Positions 19,271-27,469 of a DNA stretch of 29,121 nucleotides are shown piece by piece. The DNA lies in assembly GCA_003427395.1 (NCBI GenBank), contig BFEA01000223.1, positions 1,173,311 to 1,202,431 of the forward strand, in the 5' to 3' direction. The translations under genes and the position numbers were made by a program. The notes beneath the pieces were generated by a model, which did not search any database, had not been told where the DNA came from, and saw only the letters and a list, made by a program, of their open reading frames with translations. The DNA comes from Chara braunii (taxonomy: Eukaryota; Streptophyta; Charophyceae; Charales; Characeae). The number at the start of each line of letters is the position of its first letter. Positions within the stretch are counted from its first letter, which is position 1.

Positions 19271-19959
19271 AAATCCAGCAACTAGCGCAGAAACCTACGA
19301 ATACCCAACACACGACCCTCCCTTCTCGAACCTCACCTCCACACATCACCGACCTCAAGGCATCTCGGCCGCTATTCGACCACTTTGGTCAGTCAAGGCC
19401 GAACGATGACAACAACGGACCGCAGCGCCTATGCACGCCACGTTGCAGAACCAGGTTGGTGAACCCGCCAACAGCTCCCCGCACCCAGTCCCAGAAGAGG
19501 AGAACTCGTGTCCTTACCTAGTATTGCACCTTCTCGTGGAAATAACCAGCAGCAACAGGATACATCTCCATACGCCAAGAAGCTTGAAAACAACCCACCA
19601 AAACAAACCCTAACAACCACCTTCCCCACTACCTTAGCAGAAAACCACCCTGCCCACACTTAATCCATCGATGTCGCTTTTACACACCTTCTTCCTCCCC
19701 CTCATCAGCTTTCACACCACCTCACTCCATGGCGCGATATCTTCACGCCACCTCCTTCGTGTATCCGCCCCGCCACTCGTCGTCATCAGCCCATCGTACT
19801 GACCCGGTTTTGCACCTTGGAAGCGTTGGAGCGTAGCGCTGCGCCCCAACCCCTCATCCTACCTCAGTTCTTGCGGTCCGGTAGGCCCCGCAATACAATC
19901 AACAATGGGGTGCTCATTGCTCCATGGGAGGGAGGTGCGCTGCTTAGGGAGTAGTTTGC

Positions 19960-20516
19960 AGGTGGTCAATCCTTCCCTTGCACAAGGAAGTAATCAATGC
20001 TCATGCTCTCCTTCGGACAATAGGTATTGGGATTCGATGTCCAGAACATACATTTTACATAATTGATAGTCATTCGTGCGTATGCTTTGATTGATAAAGA
20101 TCATACACATCACATCATTTTTAGAGTTTCGTGTTAACTTTATATTTTAATAGATGTTGTACACATATATCACAAACATTACACATATATCACATCCTCG
20201 TTAGGGTTTCACTTCTGACACATATTGTTTAACGTGCATACATAGGTAGATGGAGTCGTCAACACAACCCTGCAATGGGACGCTGGACCCGGTTTCCAGC
20301 AGATACATTCACATCACTATACAGGGACACTGAACCCGATTTCCAACATATACATTCTCATCATTGTATAGGGACGCTGAACCCGATTTCCAGCAGGTCT
20401 AGCTCCCCACCAATAGATGGAGCCTTCGACGCCAGGTCCTACTTACCGGGGATGCTCTTATCACCTCGTTAAGTAGGTTTCCCGTATACGAAGTTAAAAA
20501 AAAAAAAAAAAAAAAG
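19960..20516 (+). mobile_element. Long cassette retroposon, plus strand
   Basis: Element order: GGTGGTCAATC, H4 (CTTCC 19972-19976, GGAAG 19986-19990), AATCAATGC, about 280 bp of body, three H1 units (20282-20300, a decayed one near 20330, 20376-20394) with 47-bp spacing, H2 (CTCCCCACCAATAGATGGAG), H3 (CCTACTTA 20438-20445, TAAGTAGG 20470-20477, inner CGGGG/CCTCG), CGTATACGAAGTT, poly(A) (to about 20515). It is the inverted counterpart of 15638-16260. The best view of the full architecture. Confidence 0.8.
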
Positions 20517-20640
20517 ATATGAATGATCGTGTTATCGTGTGAGACTGTCAAGGGGCATCGATTACTTCCCTGCGCAAGGGAAGGATTAACCTCCTGCAAG
20601 GTAATCCCTAAAAAGCCCACCTCCAACCCACGGGCTGATC
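20516..20640 (-). repeat. H4 module in opposite orientation after the poly(A)
   Basis: GCATCGATTA, stem CTTCCCT (20565-20571), loop GCGCA, AGGGAAG (20577-20583), GATTAACC. This is the reverse orientation of the H4 near 19970, and GATATGAATGATCGT just after the poly(A) resembles GACATGAATGATCGT at 16255. It is likely the 5' part of another copy facing the other way. Confidence 0.5.
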
Positions 20641-20714
20641 AGCATCCCATTGATGATTGATATTGCGGGCCGGGCAACACCAATCACCACCGACTATCCT
20701 ACTCCTATCCTCTG

Positions 20715-20906
20715 TCAAACGACGAGGAGCAATTCCGTATCGAGGTCGGAGGGGGGGAACATAGTAAACCATTTCTCCATGTCAACTCCAATCCCCCCCC
20801 CATCCTCTTGCGGCATCATTCCCATCTTGCAGATGAAAATATGAGATTCACGGATACCGCGTTCTGCCCCTCTACTTCGATGGTCATCGCCCCCGCTGTC
20901 GTTGTC

Positions 20907-20959
<53 letters not shown>

Positions 20960-21085
20960 CAACTCCAATCCCCCCCCTTTCCTCTTGCGACATCATTTTC
21001 GTCACGCAAATGAAAATCTGAGGTGCACGGATACCGCTTTCTACCCCACTGCTTCCATAGCCGTCGCCCCCTCTGTCGTCGTCGA

Positions 21086-21131
<46 letters not shown>

Positions 21132-21312
21132 ATTGTCGCCGTCGCTATCATTGAGGGAAGGGGAGATAGCATACCTTTTTTCCATGTCAACCCCAATCTC
21201 CACCATGTTCACTTGCGGCATCTCCCTCATCATGTCGATGATGATCACAGCTGCACTGACACCGTTGTCTACCCCGCTGCTTCTGTAGTCGTCGCTGCCG
21301 CCGTCGTCGTTA

Positions 21313-21345
<33 letters not shown>

Positions 21346-21464
21346 TTGTTGTTATTGTTGTTGTTGTTGTTGCTGTTGTCGCGCTCGCCGCAATTATCTT
21401 CGCCGGCCTCCAAACCTCCCTCCAACCAGCCGTCCCTGTCGCCGTTATCGCCCATCTCACCCAT
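20715..21464 (-). CDS. Asn-rich tandem-repeat ORF
   Basis: A 249-codon minus-strand frame. After MGEMGDNGDRDGWLEGGLEAG it contains three repeat units, each with a poly-Asn run (AAC codons) then a pattern like GGDGYGSSGVESGIRAPQIF, (K/R)MM.QE..GGIGVD and, in two units, MEKxxxxxP. The units are similar at DNA level but also keep frame, and two further units on the plus strand at 16265-16576 keep it too. The (GTT)n runs on the plus strand at about 20897-20959, 21085-21132 and 21308-21372 are the same codons. No known domain, signal or membrane segment. It could be a host low-complexity protein, a mobile-element passenger, or a minisatellite that happens to lack stops. Confidence 0.35.
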
Positions 21465-21564
21465 CTCACCAAAAAGAAGTGTAAGAAAAAGAAAAATAAA
21501 AACACTAAGAAAAAAAACGAAAACAAAGAAGAGAAACGGAGCCTATGCCATAGGCGCGCCGTAG

Positions 21565-21566
<2 letters not shown>

Positions 21567-21643
<77 letters not shown>
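21567..21643. repeat. (GA)n microsatellite
   Basis: About 77 bp of uninterrupted GA, directly left of the fold-back element. A smaller imperfect GA tract (about 21748-21768) lies inside that element's loop. Confidence 0.95.
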
Positions 21644-21645
<2 letters not shown>

Positions 21646-21656
21646 GTGCCGCTCGA

Positions 21657-21911
21657 CTGCTCTCGAAGTGTGCAAAACGAGAGTGAATCTTCCGTTAGAA
21701 CATGGAAAGATTCACCGCCATGATTATTGTCTGCCGTGCACACGTCGAGAGAGAGGGAGAGAGAGAGACAGTTGCCAGGCTGTGCGGGGTGCTCCAAGCA
21801 GCCCACCGGCTATCGTGCCGCTGCTATCGTGAAGACAAAAATCATGGTGGTGTATCTTTCCATGTTCTAGTGGAAGATTCACTCTCTTTTTGCACATTTC
21901 GAGAGTAGCAG
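21657..21911. mobile_element. Fold-back element with 76-bp inverted arms
   Basis: Left arm 21657-21732 and right arm 21833-21911 are inverted copies at roughly 85-90% identity, sharing GTGTGCAAAA or ATGTGCAAAA, GAGAGTGAATCTTCC and TAGAACATGGAAAGAT in element sense. The 100-bp loop has a GA tract and an imperfect CCGCTGCTATCG stretch. A transcript would form a long hairpin. No transposase and no clear target duplication; the outer flank on the left is the (GA)n run. Confidence 0.8.
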
Positions 21912-21973
21912 AGGGACCCTTTTTTTTTCTTTGTTTTTCCCTTTTTCCCCTATAATAGTATCCCGTATTTCTC

Positions 21974-21975
<2 letters not shown>

Positions 21976-22029
<54 letters not shown>

Positions 22030-22043
22030 NTTTTTTTTTTTTT
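21976..22043 (-). repeat. 68-base poly(T), retroposon tail
   Basis: Only T except for one N at 22030. In minus orientation it is a poly(A) tail for the sequence to its right (family B half-copy and LINE zinc-finger fragment). The length may be imperfectly assembled. Confidence 0.8.
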
Positions 22044-22044
22044 G

Positions 22045-22178
22045 TCTTCTCCTTACCGTGTTCTTTTGCAACCAGGTAGGGGAAGCTAGTGCCCGGTAGT
22101 TCACGCCTCGACAAGGCTCGGCATAACGGTCGGCTGAGGCTCGGACTGGATAGCTGGGCCAAGTACTGGTGGTTTAAA
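22045..22178. repeat. Family B terminus joined to a poly(T) tail
   Basis: GATAGCTGGGCCAAGTACTGG then TGGTTTAAA (ending about 22178) is the family B terminus. Between it and the poly(T), CAAGGCTCGGCAT is the reverse complement of the ATGCCGAGCCT seen in the 15.2-kb copy. The other terminus is missing. Confidence 0.55.
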
Positions 22179-22530
22179 GGTGTCGCCTCTGAGGGCTGGG
22201 TAATGTCCCAGTATGAGTGCTCTCCAATCCCATGGCAACGGGAGGTCCGGGACGAGCTGTCTCCAGATCCTGTCCCACCACCTCCACGTGAATATTGCAG
22301 CTGGGCATTGCAGAAAAATGTGCTCAATCGTCTCCACCCTCTTTCGTGTTGGGAAGCTCCCAGTACAACGCAGACACCATGGAAGAGCCCGACCCTGCAG
22401 CTCCAACTGTGAGTGCTCGATTAGCCAGTTGCTGGTAGGAAGGCAGCGATGCGCAATCAGCGATGATCAGAGAGATGTGATCTTAGCCGGTTTGGCTTTG
22501 CTCTCTTGGAACCAGCATATAGGATAACGA
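22179..22530 (-). pseudogene. LINE ORF2 C-terminal zinc-finger fragment
   Basis: Minus-strand remnant reading GRALPWCLRCTGSFPTRKR, then VETIEHIFLQCPAA and TWRWWDRIWRQLVPDLPLPW. The CxxC...HxxxxC pattern (C-L-R-C, H-I-F-L-Q-C) is the reverse-transcriptase zinc-binding domain of plant-type LINEs. Upstream, in shifted frames, SKRAKPNRLRSHLSDHR corresponds to SKTKPAKIASLQWRITRR of the plus-strand LINE at 27.7 kb. It stops at GDT where a family B terminus begins. Frameshifts make it nonfunctional. Confidence 0.8.
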
Positions 22531-22569
22531 GGTGTTTAGTTTGAAAAACCCTGGTCCCCAGCCCGGCCT

Positions 22570-22572
<3 letters not shown>

Positions 22573-22605
<33 letters not shown>

Positions 22606-22720
22606 AACAACCCGAGTGGATGCTAGGGGTGCTGATAACAGCAGACACCACTAGCATGCGCGAGGAGGCTCCATCTATTGGTGGGGAGCGACACCTGCTG
22701 GAAATTGGGCCCAGCGTCCC
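22573..22720 (-). mobile_element. Cassette 3' end, minus strand
   Basis: T tract (22573-22601), H3 with stem ATGCTAG (22620-22626) and CTAGCAT (22651-22657) plus inner GGTG/CACC around loop CTGATAACAGCAGA, H2 (GGCTCCATCTATTGGTGGGGAG), H1 (22697-22715, GCTGGA/CCCAGC). It follows directly, in element sense, after the LINE endonuclease fragment at 22721, so this is the 3' end of an internally deleted LINE or of a retroposon built from one. Confidence 0.75.
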
Positions 22721-23000
22721 TCAACAATTATAACCAGGTGTTCCGTATTGCATCTTTCGGAAGGTCCTGGAGAGGATTGCAGTGCACGCACGGTTGTCTA
22801 GGGCCGGATGCGGACTTTGTGGAAAGACAGTTGTGAGCCGCAGGGCATTCTGTATAGACGGAGAAATAAGGATCAACTCAATGCGTGACTTTGACTGCCT
22901 GGTCGGGTAGTTGGTACATAAGCATGTGTAGGCACGCTCTGTTGGGTGTAAGTATTGGTACGTGTCCACTGGCCCCGAAGAGCTGCACAAGTCACAGATG
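22721..23000 (-). pseudogene. LINE endonuclease C-terminal fragment
   Basis: Minus-strand frame with GPVDTYQYLHPTERAYTCLC, then SKSRIELILISPSIQNALRL and SPHPALDNRA. The SRI(D/E)xIL(I/V)S signature and the preceding VDxxxxLHP are typical of the end of the LINE apurinic-type endonuclease. The fragment ends 6 bp from H1 of the cassette; RT and zinc finger are absent. On its 5' side it is cut by another cassette retroposon whose tail starts near 23008. Confidence 0.7.
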
Positions 23001-23007
23001 GTGTGTT

Positions 23008-23245
23008 CTTTTTTTTTCTTTTTCTTTTTTCTTTTTTAACCAAAACATCTGTGGCAACCTGCTATTGGAGGTGATACGAGCATCCTCCAATAGCAAGCCT
23101 CAGTTTATAGATGGCTCCAATCCATTGGTGGGGAGCAACACCTGCTGGAAACCGGGTCCAGCGTCCCACTGACAAGATTGAAGACGATATACCTGGTGGA
23201 ACAGCATTGATTGCCCTCTCTCGAGGGGATTGACTGTCCGCCCAA
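23008..23245 (-). mobile_element. Cassette retroposon, minus strand (tail, H3, H2, H1, H4)
   Basis: T-rich tail with C interruptions (23008-23037), H3 with a perfect 12-bp stem TGCTATTGGAGG (23060-23071) and CCTCCAATAGCA (23084-23095) around loop TGATACGAGCAT, H2, H1 (23144-23162), and H4: GCATTGATTG, CCCTC (23214-23218), loop TCTC, GAGGG (23223-23227), GATTGACTG. It appears inserted in the LINE endonuclease fragment, but the target duplication was not located. 23246-23557 has no recognised feature. Confidence 0.8.
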
Positions 23246-23557
23246 TTATCAGCCAGGTCACAGCATATATGAAGATCTAGCCATGGGGAGGGTGGCAAAC
23301 TCTCCTCCGATCATCCTGATTCCTCACAGTCATAAGCGTGCAAAGCAAACCCTAGGCCCCCTCCGTGCATAAGGCCGCTGCCCAGCTCCATGATTCACAT
23401 TTTCCTCCAGCGGACGACGTCTGTCTACCCTCGCTTATCGTAAGCTATTCACCCAGCGAAGATCAGTCTCACAAGATTGTTTTTATCAAATTACTCTCTT
23501 TTTTTATTTTGGCAGAGGATAGCAACATCCGCGACATCTTTCATTCTTGTTATTATT

Positions 23558-24421
23558 AGTATTATCATTAGTCTGTGGATTGGTGGCTAGGGTTAGAAGG
23601 GCGGGGTGGGGTGACAATGGTCGGCGCTGGAGCAGTGAGTTCACGCTCTGTAACCAGGAGGAGCTTGAGACCATTGGAACTTGCTGAAGGAAGGCATAAC
23701 TACCTTGCTCAACGTAGCTGAAGCCGGGTTCTAGTTTGTGCTGCAACGTTTGTCTGATTTTTGTACGAGTTTCTCAAAATTTTTTGAATTCCGTAAGTGC
23801 GGGGAGGTTGGTTTGAGTAGGGTGTGCATGGTGCAGAGGTGGATTGATGGTTAGGGTGGTAGGTCTGCAGAAGGGCGGGGTGGGGTGACAATGGTCGGTG
23901 CTGGAGCAGTGAGTTCACGCTTTGTAACCAGTGGAGCTTGAGACCATTGGAACTTGCTGAAGGAGGGCATAACTACTTCGCTCAACGTAGCTGAAGCCGG
24001 GGCAGTGACCCTGTAACCTGGGGGCTGTGCAGCTAGGGAAGTTGTCGAGGGAGGATGACACTTCCGATCTGCTAGAACAAGCTTGGTCGGTTCGTACTGG
24101 GGCAGTTGGTGTTGGTCTGTTACCCTAGCGCAGGGGGGTATGAGATCTTGCGCGTTCTGGCACGAGGACTGAATGTCTGGGCATTAATCTTTCCTCTGCG
24201 ATGTGGGGAAAGAGCTGGATGGTGGGAGATATCTTTCATTTTTCTAGTAGTTCCTTGTTTCATTTTCATGGAATTTTCTGATGACTTTTTCTGAATGTTC
24301 GTTATGGGACGCTGGGCCCAGTTCCCAGTTTGTGCCAATTAGTGAGGATATGATTGTATCTATGGGACGCTGACCCGGTTTCCAGCAGGTGCTGCTCCCC
24401 ACCAATAGATGGAGCTTTCTT

Positions 24422-24452
<31 letters not shown>

Positions 24453-24461
24453 GTATTATCA
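23558..24461 (+). mobile_element. Long noncoding retroposon with cassette 3' end
   Basis: Two G-rich units (about 23585-23720 and 23870-24200, period about 284) share GAAGGGCGGGGTGGGGTGAC, GAGCTTGAGACCATTGGAAC and CTCAACGTAGCTGAAGCCGG, and match the reverse complement of the 17.0-17.9-kb units. The 3' end carries H1 at 24311 (GCTGGG/CCCAGT) and 24369, then H2 and poly(A) to 24451, without H3. AGTATTATCA follows the tail (24452-24461) and also occurs at 23558-23567, a possible 10-bp target duplication giving an 884-bp insert; the 5' site lies in AT-rich sequence, so this is tentative. Confidence 0.65.
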
Positions 24462-24739
24462 CACATCTGCCATGCATACTCTTCCCACTGCCATTTCACA
24501 AACCAGAGTTCTGCCCATCCCTTATTAATTGTCCTATCTCCTCCCCCTATCACCCACCCAACCTCTCACTCCTCTCCATCGTGCCCCCCACCTAGTGGCA
24601 GCCACAAAATATGACAGTGGGGACCGGCAACAGGGAGGGGGCAGGGGGAAACCCTAGGTTAAAAAGAGACGACTGCAGGTGATATTTACGCAGGAGTAAA
24701 CAATCAAAACACATGTCAAACCCATCGAATCCAACCCCC

Positions 24740-25500
24740 CCCGTGGTCAACTACCTGAGCCACCCCCATGACTGTACGATGACGCGGCTCATTAGTTTTA
24801 TCCTCTGGGGGGGAATGGCATACCCCTGCGATATCAAAAAAAGCCCTGTCGTCGCCATTGCTCGGTAAATCATCACGTACCGAGGGTAGGTCTCATGGGG
24901 TCTCCAGCGGTCCAGCCATCTATTGGGTGCTGCATGAAAGTCGCCCTTGATGATTAAAGGGATACCTGGAGGGGCGAGCGAGCTAAGGTGGGCAAAAAAA
25001 TGTGTCCTTTCAGTAGCTGAATTGGGAGCATAAACGCAGAAGATGCAAATCAACTCCAATTCGTATGTTGAGAGGGGGAGTTTTGGATAGTAGGTGGGTT
25101 CGGTTTTGACCCTCCGCTCTCATATTTTTTCAAGCTTCTTCGTACTTTTCTGAATTTTATTTTATCTCATGAGGTCTTTTGTCTAATAGGATAGAAATTG
25201 CTCATGATCCTATTCTTAACCGAAGCCGGGTAATGGCCCCGGTATCGCGAGTTTTTTCCGTATATGTTCTCCAAATGTTCCGAATGGGACGCTGGGCCCG
25301 GTTCCCAGCACGTGCAGCTCCCCACGAATAGACTGGAGCATTGTCTCAAAAAAAAAAAAAAACCTCCAATTCCAACATCCCCAGGACCCAGACCCACCGC
25401 CCCTGTTCCTTGTCCGCTACCCAATGGGCCACCTATAGCCTGGAGGGACCCAGATGGTGGCGTAATGCTTGTTAATGAAAGCCTCCATTTTCCGGCCGAA
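24740..25500 (-). pseudogene. Second LINE endonuclease, split by a retroposon
   Basis: Minus-strand remnant. 24751-25062 encodes ELICIFCVYAPNSATERTHF and IPLIIKGDFHAAPNRWLDR, with the VYAPN and GDF signatures of the LINE endonuclease. Upstream of the insertion (25373-25420) the same frame gives DKEQGRWVWVLGM, which aligns without gaps to DRQDRRWVYLTV of the first LINE once the insert and one target-site copy are ignored. Further upstream, in another frame, ATIWVPPGYRW resembles VAIWLPPSSR. QETH is not seen, and stops and frameshifts are present. Confidence 0.8.
25054..25372 (+). mobile_element. 5'-truncated cassette retroposon inside the LINE, 9-bp TSD
   Basis: CTCCAATTC at 25054-25062 and 25364-25372 flanks a 301-bp insert. 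The insert body (from GTATGTTGAG) matches the reverse complement of 16870-17035, and its 3' end has H1 (25291-25309, GCTGGG/CCCAGC), H2 (GCTCC...GGAGC) and poly(A) (25348-25362), without H3. Excluding it restores the endonuclease reading frame around the site. Confidence 0.85.
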
Positions 25501-26092
25501 ATCACTGTTCCTCAGGCTCGGGAGTGACCAGATATTATAGAAACCACCGTGTACCGGAGCGAGTCCTATTTCCATCTGGTTTCCTGCCTGTCTCAGTGGG
25601 ATTACGGCTACCCCTTCCTTCTGAGAAAGTGCTTTGTCATATTGCCCCGCGATCACCAGATGACTGAGTTTTTGCTGGCGACAAAGGTCTTTTAACCCCC
25701 TCCCCATATCCCCGCTTACATTCACAGGTCCTGTTGCTGTTCGGTCTCCGGCGGGGGGAGGGGGGCAGGGGGAAGGGGATTGAGGGCCAGGTATCATGAC
25801 TTGCTCGCCCCCTCAGGCTGACTGTTGTGTCTGGGAGGCAGAACTGCAATTGAGTGATATGCCTTATCCGCTGGAAGACTTCCGACCATGTGATGTGGGG
25901 GAAAGGGCCAGTCTCCAGTCCCCCCCTCAACGTGGGGCTACTGTCCAGCATGGTGAAGAGTGGACGTATGCGTGGTCCCAGAACTCCATGGGGGCCGCCG
26001 TATATTGTCCCTGTAGACTGTCCATCAGCCAGTCTGCAATTGTGCGCAGCTGCTAATCCATATCCATGTCTGCAGGGCGGCCGCATGATCAA
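25417..26092 (-). pseudogene. Possible LINE 5' ORF (ORF1-like) remnant
   Basis: Two overlapping minus frames: 26092-25637 (contains GPRIRPLFTMLDSSP, ITWSEVFQRIRHITQLQFC) and 25797-25417 (contains LSHLVIAGQYDKALSQKEG, VAVIPLRQAGNQMEIGLAPV). They lie just 5' of the split endonuclease and are separated by a Pro/Ser-rich C-tract, which suits an ORF1 C-terminal part and linker. I do not recognise an RNA-binding motif or CCHC knuckle. The frames may be one ORF with a frameshift. Assignment rests on position. Confidence 0.35.
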
Positions 26093-26096
26093 TCGT

Positions 26097-26115
26097 AAAA
26101 AAAAAAAAAAAAAAA
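26097..26115. repeat. Poly(A) tract
   Basis: About 19 A residues after AATCGT and before GAAAGACG. It may be the tail of a plus-strand insertion, but no flanking duplication is seen. Confidence 0.7.
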
Positions 26116-26128
26116 GAAAGACGTTGCA

Positions 26129-26466
26129 CTAAATACCATGATAACCGTCCGGACGTCCGGACCGGGTTCCAGACAGTCCGGAATAGCATGTCCGGTGTCC
26201 GGTGTCTGGTGTCCGGTCCTTATGTCCAGATGGAGGCCCCCGGGGCAAAAGTCGAAAGCGAAAAACGGGGCAGCGGAGGACATTTTTCGGGTCCTTGGCC
26301 ACCCCTCAAAAAATAACAGGGTGATTTTTTAGTGTTGTTTCACCCCACCGGACAGGGCCTAGAGGTCCGGACACAAAACACTGCAGGTTTTTGGGGTGGC
26401 ATGTTTCACACGGGCCCCAGCAATTTCAAAGCGGCCGTTTCGACATGCCCCCCGCCGCTGCTGCCC

Positions 26467-26499
<33 letters not shown>

Positions 26500-27036
26500 C
26501 ACTGACACTGCTGCCAGTCTGAAGACTCTGACGTTCTGAATTCAACTGCAAAGTTCGAACTTATAAGTTATATATGAAGTTGTGAACTTGAATTACTAAA
26601 TCCAAAGTTCAAAGTTAAAGTTCAAAGTTAATCATACTTTTTTCAAAAGAAAAAATTCTCTGTTTCTTTAGTCTTGTGCCTGCTTTGCACTGTTTGCAAC
26701 TCTGCATGTCTGCTAGTTAAATGTTCTTGTTGATTGGCTGCAAGACAGGTGCTCTGCTGCCTGAACTACAAAGTGCAGACCAGGTAAGTGCCTGCCAACA
26801 CCCCCACCCAACCTCCCCCCCTCGTTTTTTTTTTTTTTTTGGTTTTTCTTTGTTTTTTTTTGGGGGGTCGGGACATTTTGTACCCTCTGGCACCGGTCCG
26901 GACTGTCCGGGTCCGGTGATGTCCGGGTGTCAGGTGGTGTCCAGATCACCGGGCAGTCTGGACCTGTCCAGGCACTAGTCTGGAAGACAGTCCGGAAGTG
27001 TCCGGTGTTCGGGTCCGCGGTTACCATGCTAAATAC
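26129..27036. mobile_element. hAT-like nonautonomous DNA transposon, 892 bp
   Basis: The direct repeat CTAAATAC (26129-26136, 27029-27036) is an 8-bp target duplication around 26137-27028. Termini are inverted: CATGATAACCG left, CATGGTAACCG right (reverse complement). Both ends carry dense copies of GTCCGG/CCGGAC variants (about 26147-26220 and 26895-27015), typical subterminal transposase-binding clusters. The core has a (GA)n tract (26471-26499), AT-rich sequence and a T-rich run; no transposase is encoded. The 8-bp duplication and subterminal repeats point to hAT, though the terminus is not the classic CAGGG. Confidence 0.8.
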
Positions 27037-27196
27037 ATACCCACCACTGCCACCAGCACTTGTTTCTGAAAACACTCGCTGGTAGTTAATTAATCCTCAT
27101 GTCTCAGCTGGTTGTGAGGGCCCGTGGCTCAACTGATGGTATCCCAAACCTTGCCGAGCCTCGGGCTAACGATAGGTGAAGTTAAAAAATAAAAAG

Positions 27197-27198
<2 letters not shown>

Positions 27199-27252
<54 letters not shown>

Positions 27253-27357
27253 GCCGAACTGCACAGGGCCCCATGGCGATTCATTGGCGAAGTCCTGCAC
27301 AGGGCCCCATGGCGAAGAGCCGCCGAACTGCACAGGGCCCCATGGCAAAGCCGCCAT

Positions 27358-27406
<49 letters not shown>
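27199..27406. repeat. (GA)n - 3x GGGCCCCATGG repeat - (TC)n
   Basis: (AG)n at 27199-27250 and (TC)n at 27360-27406 face each other across about 110 bp. The centre holds three copies of CTGCACAGGGCCCCATGGC starting at 27259, 27295 and 27328 (spacing 36 and 33). The complementary tracts could pair into a hairpin of about 47 bp, and GGGCCC and CCATGG are self-complementary. Confidence 0.85.
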
Positions 27407-27408
<2 letters not shown>

Positions 27409-27469
27409 ATCCTCCTGTGTGCGCGGAGAGATTTGGGCTTTCTAATTTGTTTTGTTTTTTGTTCTTATC

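Noticed and set aside
20808-21686. 292-codon plus-strand ORF with poly-Val stretches
   Set aside because: It is the complement of the poly-Asn codon runs, ends in the (GA)n tract, and has no domain; the minus-strand reading shares a pattern with another locus, this one does not.
23257-23264. GTCACAG near here as the target duplication of the 23.0-kb cassette retroposon
   Set aside because: The matching GTCACAG on the left does not abut the poly(T) tail.
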